DNA from: Bacteroidota bacterium
GTDB taxonomy: Bacteria; Bacteroidota; Ignavibacteria; Palsa-1295
Direction of reading: 5' to 3'
Assembly: GCA_018266755.1 (NCBI GenBank)
Contig: JAFDZW010000001.1
Location: 211,635 to 275,634, forward strand
DNA: 64,000 bases
Positions 35,464-43,758 of the stretch are shown one piece after another (position 1 is the stretch's first letter; each line of letters opens with the position of its first letter). A program made the position numbers and the translations under genes. Below the pieces are notes generated by a model. It did no database searches and had not been told where the DNA came from. It saw only the letters and a program-made list of their open reading frames with translations.

Positions 35464-38217
35464 GTGAACACTACCACTCAGCACTTCCTCGCTGCACAAG
35501 GACGCCGAATCGCGATCCTCTCAATGTTCGTAACGGTCTTAGTGATCGCTGCACAATATGCCACATCACACTCCGGCGGTATGACCGGGCAGACAAATAA
35601 GTCCGGCGACGGACAAGGGTGCACCTGCCACTGCGCCAACTCGAACAGCAATACCACCGTCACCATCTCAACGAATGCAACCTCGTTCGAGGCAGGCCAG
35701 ACGTATTCATTCACGATATCGGTATCGAACGGGAATGAAGTCAAAGGCGGCTGCGATATCGCTGTTCAAAGCGGTACACTTGCTGCCGGTGCCGATGGTT
35801 TGCAGTTGAGCGGAACGCAGCTCACGCATACCTCACCGAAGACCTTGCCTGCTACCTGGAGCTTTACGTACACCGCACCGTCGACCGCAGGTACCGATAC
35901 TATCTTCGCAGCAGGCAACGCAGTCAATAACGATGGCGGCAACGGCGGCGGCAACTGCACCGACCAGTGGAATTTTGCATCGAAGTTCGTGATCAACGTC
36001 ACGGCGCCTCAACGGACGCTGGTACTCTCGCGCAACTCGATCGCGTTCGGCTCGCGCCGCGTCGGCGGTTCGTATACCGATACGATGCGCATTTCTTCCA
36101 CAGGCAATGCAACCGTCGCTATCTCGTCGCAGTCGATGAAGACCGCCAACCCGATTACGAACTCCGTTACCGGATCCGCGAACCTGAGTGCCGGATCCAG
36201 CGAGACACAGACGATCACGTTCGCACCTACTTCGCGCGGATCGTTCACCGATACGCTTGTTGTCGCATCGGACGCGAATAATAACAATCTTGCGAGCCCG
36301 ACCAGACAGACGGTCACGGTTACGGGTACGGGAGTTCAGGCCATCTTTAACGGCGCGAACACAGTGAATTTTGGCTCGGTCCGAGTTGGCGCGACCAAGT
36401 CATTGACTTACTCGATCGCAAATACCGGGGACGACACGCTGTTCTTGACGGCACCGTCGATTACCGGTTCGAATGCAGGGGCGTTTTCGATTACTTCTCA
36501 ACCGACGCTGACAATTCCTCCGGGTGGAAATACATCGGTCGGTATTCAATTCGCACCGCTTACGAAGCAGCAGTTGACGGCGACACTGTCGCTCACGGCA
36601 TCGAACGGCGTAAGTGTTCCGACGATCACCCTTGGTGGCACCGGTACGGCACCGATCGTTACGATCTTGTCGATGACCGATCTGGGGACCGGCCGTGTGG
36701 GCGGCACGCGGAACGGTTCGATCCAAATCAGCAACGGTGGTGATGCGGATCTGAATATTTCCTCGATCACGATCAGCAATCAGGCGCAAGGGAGCAAATT
36801 CTCTTTCACCGGATCGACTGCTGCGGTGATCACGCCGAATAATTCAACAGTGTTCCAGATGCAATATTCGCCGACGAGCGAACGCACGGACTCGGCGATC
36901 ATCACCATCAACAGCGACGATATTACGGCACCTTCGTTCAAGGCGACCGTCATCGGGGAAGGTGGATTGCCGAAAATGGCGCCGCTTCAGACCGACACGA
37001 TCAAGTTCGGTGATGTTCGCGTCGGAGCCAATGCACAGAATTTTTCTTTGCAAATCAAGAACAACGGCACCTATGACCTCGTGGTGAATTCGATCGATGT
37101 CACCCCGTCGCAATTCACCGTTGTCGGTAAGCCTTCGACAGTTGCCCCGAAGGGTGCCGGCCAGGTAACACTGAAGTTCGCGCCCACGGCGGCCGGGAAG
37201 GTCGTCGGCACGATCATCGTCCATGGCGACGATGTGAATAATCCCGTCGACACCGTCTATGTCAGCGGGAACGGGACGATCTCGAACTTCGACATTCCGT
37301 CGGGCATTTCCTTCGGCGATCAGAAGCTCAATACATCGAAGGATACGCTCATCAAATTGCGCAATCTCGGTACTGCTCCGGTCAAAATCCTGCAGTACGG
37401 CCTTACCGATCCGAGCAACGGATTCCAACTCTTTAGCGACACGGCCGCCGTTCGCCAGATCAATCCGCATGACAGCGCGACGATCAAGCTGCGGTTCAAT
37501 GCATTCAAAGAGCAGTCCTTCTCCGGAACGCTCTCGATCACGACCGACGAAGGCAGCTCGAGCATTCGTCAGATCCAGCTCACCGGACGTGGCGTCAACT
37601 CGAAGCTGACGATCGGCGTGAGCTCGCTCGATTTCGGCACCGTCGACAGTGCGACTACTCTCGTGAAGAGCTTCTCGATCACGAATACGGGTACTGCACC
37701 GGCGACGATCAATGCGCTGACACTCACCGGCTCGACAGAGTTCGCCGTGGATTCGCCGAAGACGGCATTCACGATCGCCGCCGGTGGCTCGACTACAGTG
37801 CTCGTGCAATTCGCTCCGGTGTCAGCCGGTATTGCCGATGGTACGCTCACGATCTCATCGGCCGAAGGCTCGTCGCCGCAAGTGCTTCTGCATGGGATCG
37901 GCAAAGGCAAAGTAGATACCACGCAATCCGGTTCGGTGCGTGTGGTAGCGCCGCAAGTCGGGTTCGTCCGCGTGGTGCCAAATCCGGCAACGACTGCCGC
38001 AACGCTCTCGATGGGCCTCGTCGCACCACTATCGGATGTGAAGATTTCGTTCTACGATGCCGCTGCTCGGTTGGTGGCATCGCAATCGGTCGGTTCGCTT
38101 GACGAAGGCGTGCAGCAAATACCGCTCACGCTCCCGGCCATCTCGGGTGTCTCTTTCGTACGGATCACATCGAGTGGGATGTTGGTCGGTACGGTGGAGA
38201 TTGTGATCACTCGCTGA
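35464..38217 (+). CDS. Large secreted protein: choice-of-anchor V, multiple choice-of-anchor D (Ig-like) domains, T9SS tail
   Basis: 917 residues from GTG 35464 (the open frame extends to TTG 35428). After a hydrophobic leader (RRIAILSMFVTVLVIAAQYA) comes a choice-of-anchor V-like domain (GGMTGQ, then GCTCHC). Then at least six Ig-like ASH/choice-of-anchor D repeats, each with a LxFGxxxVG or INFGSVRVG start (SIAFGSRRVGG, TVNFGSVRVGA, TIKFGDVRVGA, GISFGDQKLN, SLDFGTVDSA). The last 80 residues (VRVVPNPATTAATLSM...) form a type A T9SS sorting domain. Expected to be exported to the cell surface. Role unknown. Confidence 0.85.
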   Translation: MNTTTQHFLAAQGRRIAILSMFVTVLVIAAQYATSHSGGMTGQTNKSGDGQGCTCHCANSNSNTTVTISTNATSFEAGQTYSFTISVSNGNEVKGGCDIAVQSGTLAAGADGLQLSGTQLTHTSPKTLPATWSFTYTAPSTAGTDTIFAAGNAVNNDGGNGGGNCTDQWNFASKFVINVTAPQRTLVLSRNSIAFGSRRVGGSYTDTMRISSTGNATVAISSQSMKTANPITNSVTGSANLSAGSSETQTITFAPTSRGSFTDTLVVASDANNNNLASPTRQTVTVTGTGVQAIFNGANTVNFGSVRVGATKSLTYSIANTGDDTLFLTAPSITGSNAGAFSITSQPTLTIPPGGNTSVGIQFAPLTKQQLTATLSLTASNGVSVPTITLGGTGTAPIVTILSMTDLGTGRVGGTRNGSIQISNGGDADLNISSITISNQAQGSKFSFTGSTAAVITPNNSTVFQMQYSPTSERTDSAIITINSDDITAPSFKATVIGEGGLPKMAPLQTDTIKFGDVRVGANAQNFSLQIKNNGTYDLVVNSIDVTPSQFTVVGKPSTVAPKGAGQVTLKFAPTAAGKVVGTIIVHGDDVNNPVDTVYVSGNGTISNFDIPSGISFGDQKLNTSKDTLIKLRNLGTAPVKILQYGLTDPSNGFQLFSDTAAVRQINPHDSATIKLRFNAFKEQSFSGTLSITTDEGSSSIRQIQLTGRGVNSKLTIGVSSLDFGTVDSATTLVKSFSITNTGTAPATINALTLTGSTEFAVDSPKTAFTIAAGGSTTVLVQFAPVSAGIADGTLTISSAEGSSPQVLLHGIGKGKVDTTQSGSVRVVAPQVGFVRVVPNPATTAATLSMGLVAPLSDVKISFYDAAARLVASQSVGSLDEGVQQIPLTLPAISGVSFVRITSSGMLVGTVEIVITR

Positions 38218-38236
38218 TCCCTACATCACGACACAA

Positions 38237-38286
38237 AACACAGCGAAGCGGCGCCTCGAAAGAAGCGTCGCTTTGTTGTTTTTTTT
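38237..38286 (+). terminator. Intrinsic terminator after choice-of-anchor gene
   Basis: AACACAGCGA (38237-38246) pairs with TCGCTTTGTT (38268-38277) with one mismatch, and GTTGTTTTTTTT follows. The upper part of the stem-loop is irregular. Confidence 0.7.
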
Positions 38287-38346
38287 GCCCTCCTAACAAT
38301 GACTTCAAGTTTAGCAAGGACATCGTTAGTACGCTCTACGAAGGAG

Positions 38347-38450
38347 TCATTCTGAGCGAAGCGAAGAATCCCTTGATGAAACGCAGTGAAGTCACGCCAA
38401 CGAGATTCTTCGCTTCTGCTCCTGTGGTCGCAGAAGAATGCTCAGAATGA
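38347..38450. repeat. Dispersed palindromic repeat, GTCATTCTGAGC family, copy 5
   Basis: 104 bp. Left arm GTCATTCTGAGCGAAGCGAA, right arm ending GCTCAGAATGAC. The right arm includes TTCTGCTCCTGTGGTCGCAG, the reverse complement of the insert in copy 1 at 4990, so the two belong to one subfamily in opposite orientation. It fills the 343-base gap before tldD together with the terminator. Confidence 0.82.
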
Positions 38451-38560
38451 CCATACGATGCCAAACTCCTATGGTCAACACTGAGCTACTTCCCGACGCA
38501 TCCTGTGCGAACTCATTGGCACCTCGCGCGTTGTAGTAATGTCAATTTTTCTTCATCACT

Positions 38561-40195
38561 ATGCATCGTCGAGTATTCTTGAAGGGCGCGCTGGCAGGCG
38601 GTGCGCTCGCACTTACCGGCCTCGATGCCCGTCTTGCCAGTGCGGCGTCGTTGCTGCGACCTGACGGCGGAGCGCTCACAAAACCATCGGCCGACCAGCA
38701 AGCGCTTGCCGACACGTTGCTCGCATATGCCAAGAGCCAGGGAGCGACCTACGCGGATGTGCGCATCTCACGCTATGCATCGCAATCGGTCGGCGTCCGC
38801 GATTCGGTCGTCACCGGCGTGAGCGATTCGGATTCGTTCGGGCTTGGCGTACGCGTAATCAAATCCGGCACCTGGGGCTTCAGCGCAACCCAAATGGTCA
38901 ACGAGACGAACGGGAAACGCGCGGTGGACGAAGCGGTGCAAATGGCCGAAGCAAACTCCAAGCTGCAGTCGATCCCGCTCGATCTGGCACCGGTCGATGC
39001 GGTGACGGCCGAGTGGAAGACGCCGATCAAGAAGAACCCGTTCGACGTTTCGTTCAAAGAACGCGCTGAATTCCTGCTCAGTATGCATGCGCTTGCGAAG
39101 GGCGTGGATGTCGGCGGCAAAAAGCTCTTTATCAATTCGCATCTCTCGTCGGTGCGCGAGGAGAAGTATTTCGCATCGACCGATGGATCGAAGATTTGGC
39201 AGGAAGTGACGCGTGTCGATCCGTCGACGCACATCACGATTGCCGATCGAGCCAAAGGTGAATTCGCCAGCCGTGCGCTCTTCGTGCTTCCGCAAGGCAG
39301 AGGGTATGAATACGTCGAAGCGTATCCCTATAAAGAGGAGATTGCACAAGCCGTTGCCGAAGCGACGCAGAAGCTTTCGGCCAGGAGCGTCGAACCCGGG
39401 AAGTACGATCTGATCCTGCACCCGACGCACTTGTGGCTGACAATCCACGAAAGTATCGGGCATCCGACGGAGCTCGATCGCATCATGGGTTACGAGGCGA
39501 ACTTTGCCGGTACGAGCTTCGTGAAAAAAGACGACCTGAATAGTCTTACCTATGGCAGCGATAACGTCAACATCGTCGCCGATCGGACGCAGGATGGCGC
39601 GCTCGCAACCGTCGGCTTTGATGACGACGGCGTGCCGTCGCAGTCATACGATCTGATTCGTGAAGGGGAGCTCGTCGGATTGCAAACGACGCGCGAACAA
39701 GCGAAGATGATCGGGGAGGCGCGTTCGCGTGGACAGAGCTATGCGCAAGGTTGGTGGAGCGTGCCGTTCCAGCGGATGCCGAATGTCAGTCTGAAACCGG
39801 GCAAGACGAAACGCTCGCTGAACGATCTCATCGCCGATACCGACAGCGGCATCCTGATCAAAGGAAATTCCAGCTATTCGATCGATCACCAGCGATATAA
39901 CTTTCAGTTTACCGGGCAGGTCGCATACGAGATTAAAGGGGGAAAGCTCGGCGATATGTTGCGCGACGTAGCGTATCAGGCAAACACCCGCGACTTCTGG
40001 AAGCGATGCGATAGCGTCTGTGACCAAAGCGAGTATATGCTTGGCGGCGCGATGAACGACGGCAAAGGCGAGCCGATGCAGTCGAACCCGGTCAGCCATG
40101 GCTGTGCGCCGGCGCGGTTCTCGCGGATCGCAGTAATCAACACCAAGTCGCAATCGGCCAAAGCCCGTTCGGGCATGATCGATTACGAAGAGTGA
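38561..40195 (+). CDS. tldD: TldD-family metallopeptidase with Tat-type signal
   Basis: 544 residues. The N-terminus MHRRVFLKGALAGGALALTG is a twin-arginine-type signal (RRVFLKG then a hydrophobic Ala/Gly stretch), which predicts export of the folded protein. The zinc motif HESIGH (His296, Glu297, His301) is the HExxxH of TldD, followed by ELDRIMGYEANFAGTSF and a C-terminal glycine-rich metal-site region with ESAG-like LGGAMNDGKGEP. TldD/TldE complexes degrade unfolded peptides and mature microcin/CcdA-type substrates in Escherichia coli. The adjacent gene is the PmbA/TldE-type partner, 50 bases downstream. The catalytic residues appear intact. Confidence 0.9.
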   Translation: MHRRVFLKGALAGGALALTGLDARLASAASLLRPDGGALTKPSADQQALADTLLAYAKSQGATYADVRISRYASQSVGVRDSVVTGVSDSDSFGLGVRVIKSGTWGFSATQMVNETNGKRAVDEAVQMAEANSKLQSIPLDLAPVDAVTAEWKTPIKKNPFDVSFKERAEFLLSMHALAKGVDVGGKKLFINSHLSSVREEKYFASTDGSKIWQEVTRVDPSTHITIADRAKGEFASRALFVLPQGRGYEYVEAYPYKEEIAQAVAEATQKLSARSVEPGKYDLILHPTHLWLTIHESIGHPTELDRIMGYEANFAGTSFVKKDDLNSLTYGSDNVNIVADRTQDGALATVGFDDDGVPSQSYDLIREGELVGLQTTREQAKMIGEARSRGQSYAQGWWSVPFQRMPNVSLKPGKTKRSLNDLIADTDSGILIKGNSSYSIDHQRYNFQFTGQVAYEIKGGKLGDMLRDVAYQANTRDFWKRCDSVCDQSEYMLGGAMNDGKGEPMQSNPVSHGCAPARFSRIAVINTKSQSAKARSGMIDYEE

Positions 40196-40245
40196 TCGGC
40201 CGCTATCCACAGAGAACGTCTTCTGAATGACAACAGATTGAATGT

Positions 40246-41601
40246 ATGGCAAACGATATTCTTTCATCGGACGAATTAGAGACACTCGCGAAAAAGACGC
40301 TGAAGTATTCGAAGTCGGAGTGGTGCGAGGTGAGCATCGACAGTGCGCGCAGTTCGAATCTTCGCTATGCGGCCAATACCGTCACGACGAGCGGTTCGAG
40401 CGTCAACACGACCGTGCACATCAAGTGCGCCAACGGCAAGCGGGCAGGATCGGTCACGACGAACGATCTGAGCGACGATGGCCTCTCGAGGGCGGTTGCA
40501 CGGGCGCATGAGATCAGTGGCCTCTCGCCCGAGAACGAAGAGCTGATGCCGCCGCTCGATGCGAAGCAAGAGTACTTGCGTTCGGCGCAGTTCGATGAGT
40601 CGAGCTCCGATCCGTCCTATACCGCAGGCGAACGTGCTCGGATCGCGAACCGCGCGATCAGCGAGGCTCGAGCGCGAAAGTTTATCGCTGCCGGATTCCT
40701 CGAGACGATCGTCAGTAGAACGGCATTTGCAAATTCGAAGGGATTGTTCGTCGAAGACGAAAAGACGCGCTCGACGTTCTCGACAACGATGCGCAACGAC
40801 GACGGCACGTCCAGCGGCTGGAACAAGCGAGCCTCGCATGCGATCGCCCGGCTCGATGCCGAACGATGCATCATGCGCGCAGCCGAGAAATGCGCTGCAT
40901 GGAAAAGTCCGTCCGAGCTCGATCCGGGTGTGTACCGTACGATTCTCGAACCGAGTGCGGCAGCCGACATGGTCCAGCAGTTCATGTGGTCGCTCGACGC
41001 TCGAGATGCCGAAGAAGGGCGCAGCCCTTATTCGCGTCCCAACGGGGCAACAGCGCTCGGTGAGCAGCTCTTCTCGCCGAAGGTGCATATCTATTCCGAC
41101 CCGAATCATCCACTTGCTCCGGCGGGCGTGTATACCGGAGAGGGTATGCCCACCGAGCACATCGACTGGGTGAAAGACGGGAAGATCGAGAACTTCACAC
41201 GCGGACGCTATTGGGCACAGAAAACCGGCAAACCGGCGGTTCCGGGACCCGCGAATATCATACTCGAAGGAGGCAATCAGTTGCCGGAAGATTTTCTTGC
41301 CAACGTGTCCGAAGGCTTGCTCATCACGAGCTTTTGGTACATTCGGGACGTCGATACCCAAACACTGCTCAAGACCGGGCTTACGCGCGACGGGGTATAT
41401 TGGGTGAAGAACGGCGAGATCAAATACGCCGTGATGAACTTCCGATGGAACGAGTCGCCGCTCAACGTCTTGAAAAATGTCGAGGATATGTCGCGCCAAG
41501 TGGTGACGGCGCCTCGCGATGGCGACGACGATATCCAGATGATGATCCCGATGATGGTCGTGAGCGGGTTCAACTTCTCGTCGGTGTCGGACGCTGTATA
41601 G
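40246..41601 (+). CDS. TldD/PmbA family protein (TldE-like partner)
   Basis: 451 residues of the PmbA/TldE branch: the N-terminal half starts LETLAKKTLKYSKSEWCEVSID and the C-terminal half includes PANIILEGGNQLPEDFLANVSEGLLI and GEIKYAVMNFRWNESPLNVLKNV. There is no HExxxH, as expected for the non-catalytic partner. Unlike tldD just upstream it has no signal peptide, so the two partners would be in different compartments unless one start is wrong or the export signal is used in trans. ATG 40246, 50 bases after tldD. Probably one operon. Confidence 0.88.
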   Translation: MANDILSSDELETLAKKTLKYSKSEWCEVSIDSARSSNLRYAANTVTTSGSSVNTTVHIKCANGKRAGSVTTNDLSDDGLSRAVARAHEISGLSPENEELMPPLDAKQEYLRSAQFDESSSDPSYTAGERARIANRAISEARARKFIAAGFLETIVSRTAFANSKGLFVEDEKTRSTFSTTMRNDDGTSSGWNKRASHAIARLDAERCIMRAAEKCAAWKSPSELDPGVYRTILEPSAAADMVQQFMWSLDARDAEEGRSPYSRPNGATALGEQLFSPKVHIYSDPNHPLAPAGVYTGEGMPTEHIDWVKDGKIENFTRGRYWAQKTGKPAVPGPANIILEGGNQLPEDFLANVSEGLLITSFWYIRDVDTQTLLKTGLTRDGVYWVKNGEIKYAVMNFRWNESPLNVLKNVEDMSRQVVTAPRDGDDDIQMMIPMMVVSGFNFSSVSDAV

Positions 41602-41744
41602 CGATTTACGCATGGAGCATTGAGAACGGGGGCGCGGGAAACCTTGCCCCTCTTGTTTTTCAGCAAAATCTGTGGAATGCCAATGCGTTCGCAGATTGTT
41701 TGATGCTTTCTCAATTCTGCATTCTCAATTCTCAATTCTGGATC

Positions 41745-42905
41745 ATGCACATCGCACAACGGATCGGACGCCTCGGGACGGAAACTTCATTTGTGGTTCT
41801 GCAGCGTGCTCGCGAACTCGAAGCACAGGGAAAAGACATCGTCCATCTCGAGATCGGCGAGCCCGATTTCGACACGGCACCGAACATTGTCGCCGCCGCA
41901 AAACTCGCGCTCGATCAGGGGTTCACGCATTACGGTCCGGCTCCCGGACTTCCGGAATTCCGCAAGGTGATTGCCGATGTGGAAGGGAAGCGCCGCGGAC
42001 TTGACTTCGACCCGAGCGAAGTGGTGGTCTGCCCCGGTGCAAAGCCAGTGATGTTCTATGCGATCATGGCTGCCGTCGATCCGGGCGATGAAGTGATCTA
42101 CCCGAACCCGGGTTTCCCGATCTACGAAAGCTGTATCGAGCTTGCGGGTGGTATTGCTGTGCCGCTTGTGCTCAAGGAAGAGAAGGGATTTCGGTTCGAC
42201 ATCGAAGATCTGCGCAAGCTCGTGACGCCGAAGACGCGCATGATTATTATCAATTCGCCGCAAAACCCGACCGGCGGTGTCCTCACGCAGGACGATCTCA
42301 AGGGGATCGCAGAGATTGCCGTCAAGCACGACATCATGGTGCTTTCGGATGAGATCTATGGACGTGTGGTGTATGACGGATTCGTCAATCATACGATCGC
42401 AGCAATACCTGGCATGCGCGAGCGCACGATCATCCTCGACGGATTTTCCAAGACCTATGCGATGACCGGCTGGCGCCTTGGCTACGGCATCATGCCCGCC
42501 GACTTTGCCGCGGTATGCTCTAAGCTTCAGACGAACGTCCCGAGCTGTGCGACGAGCTTCATCCAGCGTGCTGGCATGGAGGCGTTGACCGGTCCGCAGG
42601 AGTGGGTTGACGGTGTGGTCGCCGAGTTCAAGCGTCGTCGCGATTTCATCGTCGATGCGCTCAACGACATTCCGGGCTTCAAGTGCCACAAACCGTTGGG
42701 TGCATTCTATGTCTTCCCGAACATCACCGGCACGGGCCTCGACTCGCGCGCCATTGCCGACAAGATCCTCTATGAAGGAAATGTAGCCTGCCTTTCGGGC
42801 ACATCGTTCGGCAAGTATGGTGAAGGTTACATCCGCTTCAGCTATGCCAACTCGATCGAGAACATCGAGAAGGCGATGACGCGGATCAAGAAGCTGTTTG
42901 TGTAA
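41745..42905 (+). CDS. Class I/II pyridoxal-phosphate aminotransferase
   Basis: 386 residues of the AspC-like fold type I aminotransferases, probably aspartate or broad-specificity. The substrate segment IGEPDFDTAP, the PLP ring-stacking GAKPVMFYAIMA, NSPQNPTGGVL, the aspartate region LSDEIYGRVVYDG, the Schiff-base Lys236 in DGFSKTYAMTGWRLGY, and the C-terminal substrate arginine in YIRFSYANS are all present. ATG 41745 starts where homology begins. The frame is open far upstream through the pmbA-like gene but that part is antisense noise. Short TTCTCAATTC repeats precede the start (41708-41741). Confidence 0.93.
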   Translation: MHIAQRIGRLGTETSFVVLQRARELEAQGKDIVHLEIGEPDFDTAPNIVAAAKLALDQGFTHYGPAPGLPEFRKVIADVEGKRRGLDFDPSEVVVCPGAKPVMFYAIMAAVDPGDEVIYPNPGFPIYESCIELAGGIAVPLVLKEEKGFRFDIEDLRKLVTPKTRMIIINSPQNPTGGVLTQDDLKGIAEIAVKHDIMVLSDEIYGRVVYDGFVNHTIAAIPGMRERTIILDGFSKTYAMTGWRLGYGIMPADFAAVCSKLQTNVPSCATSFIQRAGMEALTGPQEWVDGVVAEFKRRRDFIVDALNDIPGFKCHKPLGAFYVFPNITGTGLDSRAIADKILYEGNVACLSGTSFGKYGEGYIRFSYANSIENIEKAMTRIKKLFV

Positions 42906-42915
42906 GAGGGAAGTC

Positions 42916-43093
42916 ACCCCTCCCCAACCCCTCCCCGCAAGCCTGCGGGGAGGGGCTTTTTGTATCTACCCCTCCCTCAGGCTTGTAGGGGAGTGATCTT
43001 TATTCAAAGTCCCTCCCCGCAGGCATGTAGGTGAGCGATCTTTATTCAAAGTCCCTCCCCGCAGGCTTGCGGGGAGGGATTTAGGGAGGGGTT
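42916..43093. repeat. Composite palindromic (REPIN-like) unit, left of DUF559 gene
   Basis: 178 bp. It begins with ACCCCTCCCC...CCCCTCCCCGCAAGCCTGC hairpin sequence and ends with the inverted form (CCCTCCCCGCAGGCTTGCGG, then GGGATTTAGGGAGGGGTTA). Between them a unit containing GATCTTTATTCAAAGTCCCT occurs twice with a 42-bp period. The right end reaches 13 bases into the DUF559 gene and supplies its stop codon. Confidence 0.82.
42928..42961 (+). terminator. Repeat-derived intrinsic terminator after aminotransferase
   Basis: A perfect 12-bp stem CCCCTCCCCGCA/TGCGGGGAGGGG around AGCC, followed by CTTTTTG. The first palindrome of the repeat unit therefore doubles as a terminator 22 bases after the stop codon. 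Confidence 0.8.
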
Positions 43094-43485
43094 ATATAGG
43101 TCGGCGACTCCAAGTGCGTCTGCGGCAATTCCTCCAACCCACACGCGACTAAGATCGAAGAGATCACTCCATCGATATTCATAGATACCTGATTTGTCGT
43201 GAATCGGATCAACCGGAATCCGGCTTGTTCCAGCGCACGTTGGCGAGTAGCATCGCGGCGTTCTACGTCGCTTCGTTCATGTACGTCGCCGTCGATCTCG
43301 ACGATTAGCCGATGCTCCGCGCAGTAAAAGTCAACAATGAATCCAATGATGGGGTGTTGCCGACGAAACTTCAACCCGCGTTGGCCGTGGCGACGCAGGG
43401 CATGCCACATGAGTTTCTCAGTGTGGGTTGGGTTCTTGCGAAATGATCTGGCTGTTGACAGCAGGGAATGTGTATAGGTACCCAT
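43081..43485 (-). CDS. DUF559 (Vsr-like, PD-(D/E)XK) endonuclease domain protein
   Basis: 134 residues. The DUF559 core is present: RSFRKNPTHTEKLMWHALR, FRRQHPIIGFIVDFYC, then LIVEIDGDVH and RQRALEQAGFRLIRFTTNQV. Putative catalytic residues Asp52, Glu63 and Asp65 fit a PD-(D/E)XK/Vsr-like nuclease. No biochemical role is established for the family. The last residues (ITPP) and the stop codon come from the flanking palindromic repeat. Repeat units of related structure lie on both sides in the same orientation, suggesting the gene and repeats move or spread as a unit. Not in an operon with either neighbour. Confidence 0.85.
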   Translation of the reverse strand: MGTYTHSLLSTARSFRKNPTHTEKLMWHALRRHGQRGLKFRRQHPIIGFIVDFYCAEHRLIVEIDGDVHERSDVERRDATRQRALEQAGFRLIRFTTNQVSMNIDGVISSILVACGLEELPQTHLESPTYITPP

Positions 43486-43511
43486 AAACCAAATATACGC
43501 ACAGCCCCATC

Positions 43512-43715
43512 ACCCCTCCCCCAACCCCTCCCCGCAAGCCTGCGGGGAGGGGCCAAGAGAATCGCTGCTCGCAAGGTGCGGACAAGCGAACACGAAAGTC
43601 CCTCCCCGCAGGGTGCGGGCAAGCGAACATGAAAGTCCCTCCCCGCAGGGTGCGGGCAAGCGAACATGAAAGTCCCTCCCCGCAGGCTTGCGGGGAGGGA
43701 TTTAGGGAGGGGTTA
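43512..43715. repeat. Composite palindromic (REPIN-like) unit, right of DUF559 gene
   Basis: 204 bp with the same end structure and orientation as the left unit: ACCCCTCCCC start, CCCTCCCCGCAGGCTTGCGG and TTTAGGGAGGGGTTA end. The interior carries a 37-bp tandem repeat starting CAAGCGAACA at 43583, 43620 and 43657. The interior repeats differ from those in the left unit although the ends are the same. Confidence 0.82.
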
Positions 43716-43758
43716 TTATCGTTACAATCCCAACTTCTTGTAACCCAAGCATTGCCGG

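Noticed and set aside
41708-41741. TTCTCAATTC short tandem repeat before the aminotransferase
   Set aside because: A few imperfect units only. Too short to propose regulation or phase variation.
41211-41744. Upstream extension of the aminotransferase frame
   Set aside because: The extension lies inside the PmbA-like gene in another frame and does not resemble the family. Homology starts at ATG 41745.
42916-43715. Repeated GC-rich units as a possible CRISPR array
   Set aside because: The 37- and 42-bp periods are full tandem copies without distinct spacers, and no cas gene is present.
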